64,000 bases of DNA, taken from NCBI GenBank assembly GCA_016278265.1, contig JADQCE010000002.1, positions 806,001 to 870,000 on the forward strand, given 5' to 3'. Each line of letters opens with the position of its first letter. Positions within the stretch are counted from its first letter, which is position 1. Shown here piece by piece: positions 45,916-55,691 of the stretch. This stretch comes from Halothiobacillus sp. GTDB lineage: Bacteria; Pseudomonadota; Gammaproteobacteria; Halothiobacillales; Halothiobacillaceae. The position numbers and the translations under genes are program-made. Under the pieces are notes generated by a model. That model had not been told where the DNA came from, did not search any database, and saw only the letters and a program-made list of their open reading frames with translations.

Positions 45916-45934
45916 TGTGTATACCCCATGGCAA

Positions 45935-46951
45935 TCAACTGCGATTTAGCACCTCGGAGGCAGTCAGTTTTTTCTGTTTGGGGCGAATCCTGTTGCTGGT
46001 ACCAAGCGGATTTTCGAACTCTTTCTGTACCATCGGCCACGTTTTGATGGCTTCCAGGTCCACTTGAAACGGGTTCTGAGGGAACTCGTCGCCTTGGATG
46101 CTTCTCCGCTCGTACGCCCGGGCAAAATGACCAGCATCCCATTTGTGATCACCATCCTGAATGGCGAATCGGGCCGCCTGCTTGATCAAGGTCATGACAT
46201 TGGCCGCTGTGCCATGACTGGCGATGTAGAGAGGAAACGCGAGATCTATTTCAGCCAAGTGAGATGCAGCTTGCAAAGGAAGCTTCTTTTCGACCTCGGC
46301 TAGGAATTTTCGGAATTCAACCTGTCCCTGATCTGTTTTCCATGAAAACGGGGCGAGGCGTCTTCGCACCATGAAACGGCGTTTAAGTTGAGGACTCGTT
46401 TCAAGGATAGCCTCTGACTCTGGCATCCCGATCAATATCATCGGCACCTTCGTGCTATTGATCAATGACTTAATCCAGTCAGAAACGTCCTGAACAACAC
46501 GTTGGGTCTTGTTGTCGATCAAGTGCTGGAACTCGTCCAGCAGAATGAGTTCAACGCCGCAATGTTCGATCAGATGGGCTAGGCGCTGACCTTGGGTGAC
46601 AGTGGTTCCGCGATCAGGAGCTGGGTCACCAAGAGAGTCCAGTAGGGCCGTGGCGACACCCTTGATAGTTGCTTTGGCAGGGATCTCTGCGTGAAATACA
46701 GGTACATGGGTTCGATCCGTCTCATCGATGGGCGGGTACTGTTCCAGGTATTGCTGTATCAAACTGGTCTTTCCGACACCAGAACTACCGGTTAGGAACA
46801 TACATTGGGGTTCTGCCGTGATTTTCGAGGCCTCGTGGCACTCCCCAATGAGTTCTACCAGTTCCCTGATGCGCGGGTACATGACATAAATCTGTTCGAT
46901 CCAGCGAATGCGATCGAGCTCATCGTTCGCAAGCTCTCCAAATTTACTCAC
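45935..46951 (-). CDS. tnsC: TnsC/TniB-family AAA+ ATPase
   Basis: A 338-aa AAA+ protein that links target selection to the transposase. Walker A is FLTGSSGVGKTSLIQ (about residues 50-64) and Walker B is LILLDEFQHLI (about 136-146). The size is that of TniB-type ATPases, shorter than the 555-aa TnsC of Tn7, lacking the extra N- and C-terminal parts. It overlaps tnsB by 8 bases, so it is translationally coupled. Confidence 0.9.
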   Translation of the reverse strand: MSKFGELANDELDRIRWIEQIYVMYPRIRELVELIGECHEASKITAEPQCMFLTGSSGVGKTSLIQQYLEQYPPIDETDRTHVPVFHAEIPAKATIKGVATALLDSLGDPAPDRGTTVTQGQRLAHLIEHCGVELILLDEFQHLIDNKTQRVVQDVSDWIKSLINSTKVPMILIGMPESEAILETSPQLKRRFMVRRRLAPFSWKTDQGQVEFRKFLAEVEKKLPLQAASHLAEIDLAFPLYIASHGTAANVMTLIKQAARFAIQDGDHKWDAGHFARAYERRSIQGDEFPQNPFQVDLEAIKTWPMVQKEFENPLGTSNRIRPKQKKLTASEVLNRS

Positions 46952-49013
46952 CCCTCTCCTCCTCTCCTTTGCGTTTCAGCGTATATCCTGCCTCCCAGCC
47001 ATCGGTGTCTTCGTACAACGACGCAAGGAGTTCATCCTCGCTGGGCTTGGCGCTTTGTGGTGTCGCATCAGCAACAGTTTCTTCCTGATTAGTTTCATTC
47101 TCTTGAATGAGGTCATCTCTTGAGATGCTTTCCTCTGAAATCGGTCCCGTGCGCGAATCTTTGGTCTTCTGGGAAACATTGTTGAATCGTGCCAGCTTCT
47201 GGGTTCCCTTGCGTTTTTTAATTAGGCCGCGGTCGTTTTCGATGACCTTCTGGATTCGCTCTTGGGCTTCGAATAAGGCCGCCATATTGACGGTGGACTG
47301 GGCGTGTTCGCGTGCGTTGTTTTTAATGACTTGGTGTTGGAACAGCGTCTTGCCTGCGGTGTACTCCTGATTCACGGCCGGAATCCGGATGTATTCCTGT
47401 TTGATCGGGTCCAGAACATAGATATGCGAGATATCCGAGGGATCGATTTTGATGTCGACCACAGGTTTGTCCACCAAGCGGCGACGTAGGTGAGCGAGGC
47501 TGGGTGAGTTATAGCGCAGTCCTTCGAACTGGACGCCAGTGGGTTGAATCTTTCGCGTCTCTTGCAAGCCGAGCACTACTTCAAGTTCGCTCTTGCTTCT
47601 GGGGAGGATCGGGGGGAATTTTTCAACCGCCTTGCGCCATTTGGCAGACGGGGTGTCTTCGATGCGTTCATTGAACGTCTGCTGATAAATATCGACAACC
47701 CACATATGCATGATCTCCACCAAAGACGAGAACATGATGACCGCGTCCTTGGCTGGATTGTACTCAGCCAACTGAACCAGCTCCTTCATGCTTTTGCCGG
47801 GATTGCTGTCGATCAACTTCCTGTTTACGGTACCGAAGTAGCGTTCGATCGATGATTTGTACCAAGGTTGCCGGGGCGGTGAATACTGGATGTTTATACC
47901 TAGTTGAAGGCAAGCCTCCTCAAATGCTGTGCTGTAAAATTCCTTGCCATTGTCGACTACAAGTGTCTCGAATACGCCGTAAACATCCCAAGTATTCCTT
48001 ATCTTGGGGTAACTCGCGTGTAGCGCCACCTTCGGCAAAATGGCATGTTTCAAGCATTCCATGACGCTAATCGCACTGGGCGGCGTGAAGCTGATGTAAA
48101 AGCCTACGACCGATCGCGTGAAGTGATCCAAGGCAACGGTCAGATAAGGCCGCCCTAGGGGCAGGTGGCTCTCATCATCAATTACGAACATGTCTAGTTG
48201 GGTGTGGTCTATCTCCACACGCTCCAAGGGGCGCGTTGTGACCACGCCTTGGCCATAGGCACGAAACTCGCGTTCGGCCGCACGCTTGCCCCTACGCTTT
48301 TCCGTGATCAGCATAGGGTCAAGCTTGCGCACCTGTCTGAGCACTGTTCGATAGGAAGGAGCTACCAAGGCATCATCTGGGTTGCGCATCCGATTCTCTT
48401 TGTGAATACGCAACAGAATGTCCTCGTAGACCGACGCAACACTCGGAGCGCTCAGACGGAAGAAAACCGAGTCAATCGACTGCTTAATGATTGACGTCAC
48501 TCCTTGACTAAGACGGTTGCGACGATTGCCTTTGCTCGCATTGTCGTCCAAGAGGGCTCGGATATCTGATCCAGCCTGCTTGTGGGCACGGATCCATCGA
48601 TACAATGAAATCCAAGAGGGCGGTTTGGGATCGCCAATCTCTTTAGCCACATTGGCAATGACGGGCGTCAAGGTTTTTTCCGTGAAGGATTCCAAATTAA
48701 GTTCATTGACCGCTTGAACGTATTTAAGGCGTCGCAATCCTTTTTTCTTTTGCTCTGCAGGTTTGGAGGCAAAGTCTGCCAAGACCCAATGGCTCACATT
48801 CGGAGTGGTTGTCGTTGCCTCTTCGTAGCTGACAAATTCGATTGCCTCTCGAACCAACAGTTCAACAGCTTCCTTCATGGGCATAGAGATGACTTGGCCA
48901 TCACTTAGCCTGCGAAGCCTCAATACTTGAGTATTAGGGTCTGAGCTGTCGATGTGCCAGATGCCGCCGCGGTAGGCGATGTGGTGGCCAGGAGTAAACT
49001 GGTAACGGCTCAT
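46944..49013 (-). CDS. tnsB: TnsB/TniA-family DDE transposase
   Basis: A 689-aa retroviral-integrase-type transposase. The catalytic triad is visible: Asp in RVEIDHTQLDMF (about 268), Asp in LVVDNGKEFYS (about 351) and Glu in WYKSSIERYFG (about 388). The N-terminal HTH region binds the end repeats, and the C-terminal beta-barrel region and tail contact TnsC. It cleaves the 3' ends and joins them to target DNA; with TnsA making the 5' cuts, transposition should be cut-and-paste. It overlaps tnsA by 4 bases. Confidence 0.93.
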   Translation of the reverse strand: MSRYQFTPGHHIAYRGGIWHIDSSDPNTQVLRLRRLSDGQVISMPMKEAVELLVREAIEFVSYEEATTTTPNVSHWVLADFASKPAEQKKKGLRRLKYVQAVNELNLESFTEKTLTPVIANVAKEIGDPKPPSWISLYRWIRAHKQAGSDIRALLDDNASKGNRRNRLSQGVTSIIKQSIDSVFFRLSAPSVASVYEDILLRIHKENRMRNPDDALVAPSYRTVLRQVRKLDPMLITEKRRGKRAAEREFRAYGQGVVTTRPLERVEIDHTQLDMFVIDDESHLPLGRPYLTVALDHFTRSVVGFYISFTPPSAISVMECLKHAILPKVALHASYPKIRNTWDVYGVFETLVVDNGKEFYSTAFEEACLQLGINIQYSPPRQPWYKSSIERYFGTVNRKLIDSNPGKSMKELVQLAEYNPAKDAVIMFSSLVEIMHMWVVDIYQQTFNERIEDTPSAKWRKAVEKFPPILPRSKSELEVVLGLQETRKIQPTGVQFEGLRYNSPSLAHLRRRLVDKPVVDIKIDPSDISHIYVLDPIKQEYIRIPAVNQEYTAGKTLFQHQVIKNNAREHAQSTVNMAALFEAQERIQKVIENDRGLIKKRKGTQKLARFNNVSQKTKDSRTGPISEESISRDDLIQENETNQEETVADATPQSAKPSEDELLASLYEDTDGWEAGYTLKRKGEEERGE

Positions 49014-49681
49014 GATGATTCCTCCTGAGCAGACCAGGCCGCTTTGACCGACATGTCAGGCCGAATCGGCTTGTCCAGGTCAAACACTATTTGACCTTGG
49101 TACATCAGGGCGTAGCAGACCGACCGGTCGGCACCATAGTCGGCACACTGGGCAATCAACTCTTCCATGGAAAGCTCGGAATGTGTGGGCACGTTGTGGT
49201 GCAGTCCAGCCACCACCAAAGGGTCGAGTGGTGTTTGTGCATAACGGTAGAGCAGCTTGATGTTGTTGAGTCGGTGTCCTTCCCGAATCTGGCTACCGGT
49301 GCGGAGGAGGTATTCGCACCCCCGCGCGTGGAAGAAGGCGCTGCGAGCCTGATGCAGGCGAATGAACTCGTCCTTCATAGCCTTCTCGTCCGGCTTGATC
49401 TCGACGTACTGCGGAAGGTCCAATCCTCGGCGTATGATCTCGAAGTCCGGGGTATGTTTGAGGATCTTGTCCTCGAAGCTGTATGAAATCGTGATTGGCT
49501 GGGATCGGTAGGCGATGACATCCTGGTCATGCTCCAAAATGTAACAGTAGTCCCTTTCCAGTTGGGATTCCCACCAGACTGCTTTCTTCATCTTTACGCT
49601 CATGAACTGGCCAATGACGCGATCGCGTCGGCCTCGGTTCGTGATCTTGCGTGCTCCATGCTTTGCCACTGAAAACCTCAT
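49010..49681 (-). CDS. tnsA: TnsA-family endonuclease
   Basis: A 223-aa restriction-endonuclease-fold protein that cuts the 5' ends of the element. The active-site pattern is visible: Glu in VWWESQLERDYCYI (about 38), Asp in KHTPDFEI (about 75) and Lys in YVEIKPDEKA (about 95). The ATG at 49681 follows a T run without a good ribosome-binding site; a GTG at 49705 lies within a hairpin and is the alternative. The presence of TnsA separates this element from Tn5053-type elements, which lack it. Confidence 0.88.
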   Translation of the reverse strand: MRFSVAKHGARKITNRGRRDRVIGQFMSVKMKKAVWWESQLERDYCYILEHDQDVIAYRSQPITISYSFEDKILKHTPDFEIIRRGLDLPQYVEIKPDEKAMKDEFIRLHQARSAFFHARGCEYLLRTGSQIREGHRLNNIKLLYRYAQTPLDPLVVAGLHHNVPTHSELSMEELIAQCADYGADRSVCYALMYQGQIVFDLDKPIRPDMSVKAAWSAQEESS

Positions 49682-49708
49682 AAAAAAAGGGCGCCCTACG
49701 GACACCCC
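49682..49708 (-). terminator. Terminator-like hairpin between the right end and tnsA
   Basis: On the minus strand GGGTG pairs with CGCCC (one G-U pair), followed by seven T residues that abut the tnsA ATG. GGGCGCCC can also pair with itself. It would stop transcripts entering from nrdB or act as an attenuator of tnsA. Confidence 0.45.
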
Positions 49709-49727
49709 TTTAGGTCAAGCTCTTTCC

Positions 49728-49796
49728 GTTTTCAAGTTATTCGTCACTTTATTTCACTTTATGTGTCTCAGTTTTCACCTTATTCGTCACTTCACA
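49728..49796. repeat. Right end of the Tn7-like element with three adjoining TnsB-type sites
   Basis: Read inward on the minus strand: TGTGAA, then GTGACGAATAAGGTGAAAAC (49790-49771), TGAGACACATAAAGTGAAAT (49770-49751) and GTGACGAATAACTTGAAAAC (49747-49728). The sites are packed head to tail, unlike the spread sites of the left end, matching the asymmetric ends of Tn7. Confidence 0.82.
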
Positions 49797-49809
49797 GTCG
49801 TTTTGGGGT

Positions 49810-50985
49810 TTACCAGGTGAGAGCGCCGCCCGTCTGATAATCGGTCACCCGAGTCTCGAAGAAGTTCTTCTCCTTCTTCAGGTCGACCACCTCACTCATC
49901 CACGGGAACGGGTTGGTCGCGCCCGGGTACAGCTCGGCGAGACCAATCTGGCTGCAGCGGCGGTTGGTGATGAAGTGCATGTACTCCTCGCACATCTCCG
50001 CGTTCAGGCCCAGCAGGCCGTTGGGGATGGTGTCGCGGGCGTAGTCGATTTCGAGTTCGCAGGCCTCGCGCAGCATCTCATGCACTTCGTGCTGGAAGGC
50101 CTCACCCCACAGTTCCGGGTTTTCGATCTTGATCTGGTTGATCAGGTCGATGCCGAAGTTCAGGTGGATGGACTCGTCGCGCATGATGTACTGGTACTGC
50201 TCGGCGATGCCGGTCATCTTGTTGCGACGGCCCAAGCTCAGGATCTGTGCAAACCCGGTGTAGAACCACATGCCCTCGAAGACCACGTAGAAGGCGACCA
50301 GGTCACGCAGGAAGTTCTGGGCGCCTTCCTGTGTGGAGGTGTTGAAGGTGCCTTCGGAGAGGTCCTGGGTGTACTTCAAGGCCCACGAGTCCTTGGCGGT
50401 GATCGACGGCACTTCGCGGTACATGTTGAACAGCTCGCCTTCGGCGAGACCGAGGCTGTCGACGATGTACTGGAAGGTGTGGGTGTGGACCGCTTCCTCG
50501 AAGGCCTGGCGCAGCAGGTACTGGCGGCACTCGGGGTTGGTGACCTGCTCGTAGACGGCCAGCACGATGTTGTTGGCGACCAGGCTCTCCGCGGTGGCGA
50601 AGAAGCCCAGGTTGCGCATCACCATGTTGCGCTCGTCCTGGGTCAGGCCGTCCTTGGACTTCCACAGGGCCAGATCGGCCTGCATGGAGACCTCGGTGGG
50701 CATCCAGTGGTTGTTGCAACCGGCGAGGTACTTCTCCCAGGCCCACTGGTATTTCAGCGGCAGCAGCTGGTTGACGTCGGCGGTGGCGTTGATGATGCGC
50801 TTTTCCGAGACGTCGACGCGCCCGGCGTTGGCCTCGATGCCACCCAGACCGGTCTGGTCGGCGCCCTCGGCGGCCGACGGGTCGAAGTGGTGCTCCTGGC
50901 CGTCATCGTAGGCGGCCGGCATTACGTTGGTGTCGGGGGCCGATTCGTCGTTGCCTTTCTTCAGCGGGTCATTCCAATCGAGCAT
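49810..50985 (-). CDS. nrdB: Class Ia ribonucleotide reductase, beta subunit
   Basis: A 391-aa radical-generating subunit of the aerobic reductase. Iron-ligand regions are [20 protein letters not shown] and [13 protein letters not shown] in the middle and [15 protein letters not shown] later. The C-terminal tail [16 protein letters not shown] includes the conserved tyrosine of the radical path and the tail that docks to NrdA. AAGGAGAG lies 5 bases before the ATG at 50985. The gene is intact although a transposon begins 13 bp after its stop codon and has displaced its likely terminator. It follows nrdA by 85 bp. Confidence 0.95.
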   Translation of the reverse strand: MLDWNDPLKKGNDESAPDTNVMPAAYDDGQEHHFDPSAAEGADQTGLGGIEANAGRVDVSEKRIINATADVNQLLPLKYQWAWEKYLAGCNNHWMPTEVSMQADLALWKSKDGLTQDERNMVMRNLGFFATAESLVANNIVLAVYEQVTNPECRQYLLRQAFEEAVHTHTFQYIVDSLGLAEGELFNMYREVPSITAKDSWALKYTQDLSEGTFNTSTQEGAQNFLRDLVAFYVVFEGMWFYTGFAQILSLGRRNKMTGIAEQYQYIMRDESIHLNFGIDLINQIKIENPELWGEAFQHEVHEMLREACELEIDYARDTIPNGLLGLNAEMCEEYMHFITNRRCSQIGLAELYPGATNPFPWMSEVVDLKKEKNFFETRVTDYQTGGALTW

Positions 50986-51070
50986 GTGTCTCTCCTTCTC
51001 TTTTTCCGGTGGTTGCACCGGGCCGGGCAGGGCGACTGCCCGGCGGTATTCCAATAAATCGGCGGAAGCC

Positions 51071-53938
51071 TTACTGGCAGGCCTCGCACTCGGGATCGTC
51101 GATGGCGCAGGCCTGCGGGCCGGCTGGCTCGGCGGACACGCCGCGGAGCTTGCCGTCGAGCTTGTTCATCGTGGTCTTCTCGATCCGCGTCTTGGAGGCG
51201 GCGCGCAGGTAGTAGGTGGTCTTGAGGCCACGCACCCACGCGAGCTTGTACATGTTGTCGATCTTCGGGCCGGAGGGCTCGGCCATGTACAGGTTGAGCG
51301 ACTGGGCCTGGTCGATCCACTTCTGGCGACGTGAACCGGCCTCGATCAGCCAGCGCGGGTCGATCTCGAAGGCAGTGGCGTACAGCGCCTTGAGTTCGGC
51401 CGGCACGCGGTCGATCGCCTGCACGGAGCCGTCGAAGTACTTGAGGTCGTTGACCATGACCTCGTCCCACAGGCCCAGGTCCTTGAGATCGCGGACCAGG
51501 TAGGGGTTGACCACGGTGAACTCGCCCGAGAGGTTCGACTTGACGAACAGGTTCTCGAAGGTCGGCTCGATCGACTGCGATACGCCGCAGATGTTCGAGA
51601 TGGTCGCCGTCGGTGCGATTGCCATGGTGTTGGAGTTGCGCATGCCTTGCTTCTTGATCTTCTTGCGCAGGGCGTTCCAGTCCAGGGTCTGGTCGCGGTT
51701 CATCTCCAGGTACTCACCGCGCGATTCGGCCAGCAGCTCGATCGAGTCGATCGGCAGGATGCCGCGGCTCCACAGCGAGCCCTCGTAGCTCGCATAGCGG
51801 CCGCGCTCGGCGGCGAGATCGCTGGAGGCGGAGATCGTGTGGTAGCTGACCGTCTCCATGGAGCGGTCGGCGAACTCGATCGCCGCATCCGAGCCGTAGG
51901 CGAGCTTCTGCTTGTAGAGCGCATCCTGGAAACCCATGATCCCCAGGCCCACCGGGCGGTGGCGCAGGTTGGAATTACGCGCCTGGGGCACCGAGTAGTA
52001 GTTGTACTCGATCACGTTGTCGAGCATGCGCATGGCCGTCTTGACGGTCTGGGCCAGCTTTTCCTCGTCGATGCCTTCCTCGGTGGTGTGCTGCGCGAGG
52101 TTGACCGAGCCGAGGTTGCACACGGCGATCTCGGAATCGTTGGTGTGCAGGGTGATCTCGGTGCAGAGATTCGAGCTGTGCACCACGCCGGCGTGCTGGT
52201 TGGTGTAACGCAGGTTGCACGGGTCCTTGAAGGTTATCCACGGGTGGCCGGTCTCGAACAGCATCGAGAGCATCCGGCGCCACAGGTTCACCGCAGGAAT
52301 CTTTCGGAAGTTCTTGATTTCACCGCGTTCTGCCTTGGCCTCGTAGGCCTCGTAGGCCTTCTCGAAGGCGGTGCCGGACAGGTCGTGCAGGTCCGGGGTC
52401 TCCGCCGGGGAGAACAGCGTCCACTCGGCTTCCTGGGCGACGCGCTTCATGAACAGGTCCGGCACCCAGTTGGCGGTGTTCATGTCGTGGGTGCGGCGGC
52501 GATCGTCACCGGTGTTCTTGCGCAGATCGAGGAATTCCTCGATGTCCATGTGCCAGGTCTCGAGGTACGCACAGACCGCACCCTTGCGCTTGCCGCCCTG
52601 GTTGACCGCCACGGCGGTGTCGTTGGCCACCTTGAGGAACGGCACGACGCCCTGCGACTTGCCGTTGGTGCCCTTGATGTGGCTGCCCAGCGCGCGAACG
52701 CGGGTCCAGTCGTTGCCCAGCCCGCCGGCGAACTTGGACAGCAGCGCGTTGTCGCGGATCGAGCCGTAGATGCCGTCGAGGTGGTCCGGCACGGTGGTGA
52801 GATAGCAGCTCGACAGCTGCGGGCGCAGGGTGCCGGAGTTGAACAGCGTCGGGGTGCTGCTCATGAAGTCGAAGGACGACAGCAGGCGGTAGAACTCGAT
52901 CGCACGCTCTTCGCGGTCGATCTCGTTGATCGCCAGGCCCATGGCCACGCGCATGAAGAAGACCTGCGGCAGCTCGAAGCGCACGTCGTCCTGGTGCAGG
53001 AAGTAGCGGTCGTAGAGGGTCTGCAGGCCGAGATAGGTGAACTGCAGGTCACGCTCGTGGTCGATGGCCTGGCCCAGGCGGTCGAGGTCGTACTGCTGCA
53101 GGGTCGGGTCGAGCAGCTCGTGCTCGATGCCCGCCTTGATGTATTCCTTGAAGTAGTCCGGGTAGATGTTGGCCATCTCCGCCTGGGTGCAGGCGGTCAC
53201 CGGGTTGTGCACGAAACGCAGCGCCTCGGTGCGCATGGAGTCGAGCAGCAGGCGGGCGGCCACCTGGGAGTAGGCCGGATCGATCTCGATCAGGGTGCGT
53301 GCGCTCATCACCAGCGCGGTGCCCACCTCGTGGTCGGCCACGCCGTCGTAGAGGTTGCGGACGGTCTCGTCGTAGACGCGCTGGTTGTCGACGCCCTTGA
53401 GCTCGCTGCAGGCCTCGTCGACCAGCCGCTTGAGGCGGATGGTGTCCAGCGGGGCGCGCGTGCCGTCGAAATGGGTGACGTGGATCGTCGCGGTCTGCGG
53501 TGCCTCTTCCTGCTCTTCCGCGATTTCGGCGGCGCGTTTCTGCGCCTGCTGGTCACGGTAGAGGACGTAAGAACGGGCGACCTTGTGGTGGCCCTCGCGC
53601 ATCAGCGCCAGCTCGACCTGGTCCTGGATGTCCTCGATGTGGACCGTGCCGCCGCCCGGCAGGCGACGCTGCAGGGCCTGGTCGATCAGCGCGACCAGCG
53701 TCTCGACCGTCTCGTGGACACGCGCGGAGGCCGCGGCGCCACCACCCTCGACGGCCAGGAAGGCCTTGGTCATGGCGACCTTGATCTTGGACGGGTCGTA
53801 GGCGGTCAGCTTGCCGTTACGGCGGATGACGCGTACTTGGCCCGGGGCGGCCGCGGCACTCTCGATGCCGCTGGCCCCACTGCCGGTGTTCTCGTGGTAG
53901 GCCTGGGTCGGGGTTTCTGTTGTCTGACTGGTGCTCAT
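51071..53938 (-). CDS. nrdA: Class Ia ribonucleotide reductase, alpha subunit with two ATP-cones
   Basis: A 955-aa catalytic subunit that reduces ribonucleoside diphosphates. Residues about 34-145 form a first ATP-cone ([20 protein letters not shown]), and residues about 150-235 look like a second ([20 protein letters not shown]), as in Pseudomonas-type enzymes. The body has [21 protein letters not shown] and the C-terminal redox pair ECEAC. The ATP-cones give overall activity control by dATP. First gene of the nrdAB operon; sites resembling NrdR and DnaA boxes lie upstream. Confidence 0.95.
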   Translation of the reverse strand: MSTSQTTETPTQAYHENTGSGASGIESAAAAPGQVRVIRRNGKLTAYDPSKIKVAMTKAFLAVEGGGAAASARVHETVETLVALIDQALQRRLPGGGTVHIEDIQDQVELALMREGHHKVARSYVLYRDQQAQKRAAEIAEEQEEAPQTATIHVTHFDGTRAPLDTIRLKRLVDEACSELKGVDNQRVYDETVRNLYDGVADHEVGTALVMSARTLIEIDPAYSQVAARLLLDSMRTEALRFVHNPVTACTQAEMANIYPDYFKEYIKAGIEHELLDPTLQQYDLDRLGQAIDHERDLQFTYLGLQTLYDRYFLHQDDVRFELPQVFFMRVAMGLAINEIDREERAIEFYRLLSSFDFMSSTPTLFNSGTLRPQLSSCYLTTVPDHLDGIYGSIRDNALLSKFAGGLGNDWTRVRALGSHIKGTNGKSQGVVPFLKVANDTAVAVNQGGKRKGAVCAYLETWHMDIEEFLDLRKNTGDDRRRTHDMNTANWVPDLFMKRVAQEAEWTLFSPAETPDLHDLSGTAFEKAYEAYEAKAERGEIKNFRKIPAVNLWRRMLSMLFETGHPWITFKDPCNLRYTNQHAGVVHSSNLCTEITLHTNDSEIAVCNLGSVNLAQHTTEEGIDEEKLAQTVKTAMRMLDNVIEYNYYSVPQARNSNLRHRPVGLGIMGFQDALYKQKLAYGSDAAIEFADRSMETVSYHTISASSDLAAERGRYASYEGSLWSRGILPIDSIELLAESRGEYLEMNRDQTLDWNALRKKIKKQGMRNSNTMAIAPTATISNICGVSQSIEPTFENLFVKSNLSGEFTVVNPYLVRDLKDLGLWDEVMVNDLKYFDGSVQAIDRVPAELKALYATAFEIDPRWLIEAGSRRQKWIDQAQSLNLYMAEPSGPKIDNMYKLAWVRGLKTTYYLRAASKTRIEKTTMNKLDGKLRGVSAEPAGPQACAIDDPECEACQ

Positions 53939-54229
53939 GCCGCTGATCCGTCCTCTGTGTTCTGGTTCGAAGGCCCGCTGTGGGCGGGGCGCCGATTCCT
54001 TGTGTCGATGGTGGTCCTTCCCGCGCCCCGGAAAACCCGAACGCGGCGGGCCGTGCTGCTATGCCCGGCCCTTGTCTGGTCGACCGGCTGACCGATAGGC
54101 CGTTGCCGGTGCGCATCCGGGGGTGGCGACCGGGTTGGTCGATGCCCCCTCGAAGGCCTTGATTGTGGTCTCTGGTCGAGCAAAGTCAACTGGGAAAATC
54201 GCAAATACTGTGCTCTGATGGAGTCAACA

Positions 54230-54245
54230 CCACTATATGCTGTGT
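54230..54245 (-). promoter_or_regulatory. Possible NrdR box upstream of nrdA
   Basis: CCACTATATGCTGTGT resembles the 16-bp NrdR consensus palindrome (ACACwATATATwGTGT). On the minus strand a TTGACT follows it at once and could be a -35 element of the nrdAB promoter. The second NrdR box usually found about three turns away is not clear. Confidence 0.45.
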
Positions 54246-54296
54246 ATTAGTTGGTGGGCAGTCTGGGGGAAGGTTCTGGGCAAGCCGTGTATAGCC

Positions 54297-54305
54297 TGTG
54301 GATAA
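54297..54305 (-). promoter_or_regulatory. Consensus DnaA box upstream of nrdAB
   Basis: TTATCCACA on the minus strand is a perfect DnaA box. E. coli nrdAB is also controlled by DnaA boxes. The rest of the 53939-54588 interval holds no gene; it serves both nrdAB and the divergent epimerase gene. Confidence 0.55.
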
Positions 54306-54588
54306 ACCCGGTGGAAAAACCGGTAAGCCCGCGTTCCCGCACGGCTGTTTATTGAGTGGCTTACCGCGTCATCAATGAAACCGTCGGGTCCGAAAAATTT
54401 TTTTGTCTTCCAGCCTTGGGGGTGGTCCCAAACCGGGGGCATACCGGAGGTATTTCGCGTCAGCCGACCGATCGACGCAGGCCCACCCCCTGGCCCCGGT
54501 TGGAGGGGGTGACCGCCGCAGGCATAATCACTGCGACAAGCGAGCTCGCGCCCGGCGCGGGCCGCTCCATCAGTTCAAGGGAGAAGGC

Positions 54589-55596
54589 ATGCGGATTCTT
54601 GTCACCGGTGCGGCCGGTTTCATCGGCTCGACGCTGTCGGCACGGTTGCTCGAACGTGGCGACGAGGTCGTCGGTCTTGACAACCTCAACGACTATTACG
54701 ACGTGAGCCTCAAGGAGGCGCGCCTGGCCCGGCTGACCGAACAGCCGGGGTTTTCCTTCGAGAAGCTGGACGTGGCCGACCGGGCCGGCATGGCCGCGCT
54801 GTTCGAGCGCATCCAGCCCGAGCGCGTGGTGCATCTCGCCGCCCAGGCCGGGGTGCGCTACTCGATCGAGAATCCGCATGCCTACATCGATTCCAACCTG
54901 GTGGGCTTTACCAACATCCTCGAGGGCTGCCGCCACAACAACGTCAAGCACTTGGTCTACGCCTCGTCGAGTTCGGTCTACGGTGCGAACAGCGAGATGC
55001 CGTTCTCGGTGCATCACAACGTCGATCACCCGCTGTCGCTGTATGCCGCGACCAAGAAGGCCAATGAGCTGATGGCACACACCTACGCCTCGCTCTATGA
55101 CCTGCCGACCACCGGTCTGCGGTTCTTCACCGTCTACGGGCCGTGGGGCCGGCCGGACATGGCGCTGTTCAAGTTCACCAAGAACATCCTCGAGGGCAAG
55201 CCGATCGACGTGTACAACCACGGCCACCATCGGCGCGACTTCACCTACGTCGACGACATCGTCGAGGGCGTGATCCGCACGCTCGACCATGTGGCCACGT
55301 CCAACCCCGACTGGAGCGCCGCGAACCCCGATTCCGGCACCTCGTTCGCCCCCTGGCGGGTCTATAACATCGGCAGCCACCGCCCGGTCGAACTGCTGCG
55401 CTACATCGAGCTGATCGAAGAGGCCACCGGCAAGAAGGCCGAGCTCAACCTGCTGCCGATGCAGCCGGGCGACGTGCCGGATACCTACGCGGATGTCGAC
55501 GATCTGAAGGCCGATGTCGGCTACGCGCCGAGTACGCCGGTCGAGGAGGGCGTGGCCCGATTCGTCGAGTGGTATCGCGGCTATTATGGCGTTTGA
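54589..55596 (+). CDS. NAD-dependent epimerase, UDP-glucuronate 4-epimerase type
   Basis: A 335-aa short-chain dehydrogenase/epimerase. NAD-binding motif [12 protein letters not shown] at the start, catalytic SSSSVYG (about 120) and YAATKKANE (about 150). The sequence [17 protein letters not shown] near residue 36 and the long match to CapI/LspL-type proteins point to UDP-glucuronate to UDP-galacturonate conversion, using the product of the ugd gene. AAGGGAG lies 6 bases before the ATG at 54589, so the longer frame is not used. It stands alone. Confidence 0.85.
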   Translation: MRILVTGAAGFIGSTLSARLLERGDEVVGLDNLNDYYDVSLKEARLARLTEQPGFSFEKLDVADRAGMAALFERIQPERVVHLAAQAGVRYSIENPHAYIDSNLVGFTNILEGCRHNNVKHLVYASSSSVYGANSEMPFSVHHNVDHPLSLYAATKKANELMAHTYASLYDLPTTGLRFFTVYGPWGRPDMALFKFTKNILEGKPIDVYNHGHHRRDFTYVDDIVEGVIRTLDHVATSNPDWSAANPDSGTSFAPWRVYNIGSHRPVELLRYIELIEEATGKKAELNLLPMQPGDVPDTYADVDDLKADVGYAPSTPVEEGVARFVEWYRGYYGV

Positions 55597-55691
55597 TGGA
55601 GCCTGCTGATCGGACACACTGACGCCCCGATCCGGGGGCGTGCTCAACCCGGGGCCGGCTGAAAGGCGGGCCCTGCCGGCAAGGAGGCGAG

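Larger units (their letters stand above)
32729..49796. mobile_element. Tn7-like transposon with heavy-metal resistance cargo, 17,068 bp
   Basis: Both ends start TGTGAA and share 21 of the first 26 bases. Each end carries three ~20-bp sites of the form GAC..ATAA.GTGAAA. The transposition genes tnsA, tnsB, tnsC/tniB and tniQ run inward from the right end, as in Tn7, where tnsA lies near the end next to glmS. The cargo (33.0-43.2 kb) is a czc-type metal efflux block. The right end is 13 bp past the nrdB stop codon. Flanking 5-bp sequences (TTGGT left, GTCGT right) match at only three of five positions, so a clean target duplication is not visible. The transposition genes are clearly lower in GC than the cargo. 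Confidence 0.85.

Noticed and set aside
49705-49707. GTG start for tnsA eight codons upstream of 49681
   Set aside because: It lies in the stem of a hairpin and would add a run encoded by the T tract; the ATG at 49681 gives a more usual start, though the case is not closed.
51647-54091. Very long open frame (814 codons) opposite nrdA
   Set aside because: It is the antisense frame of nrdA, opened by codon bias; the nrdA frame has all family motifs.
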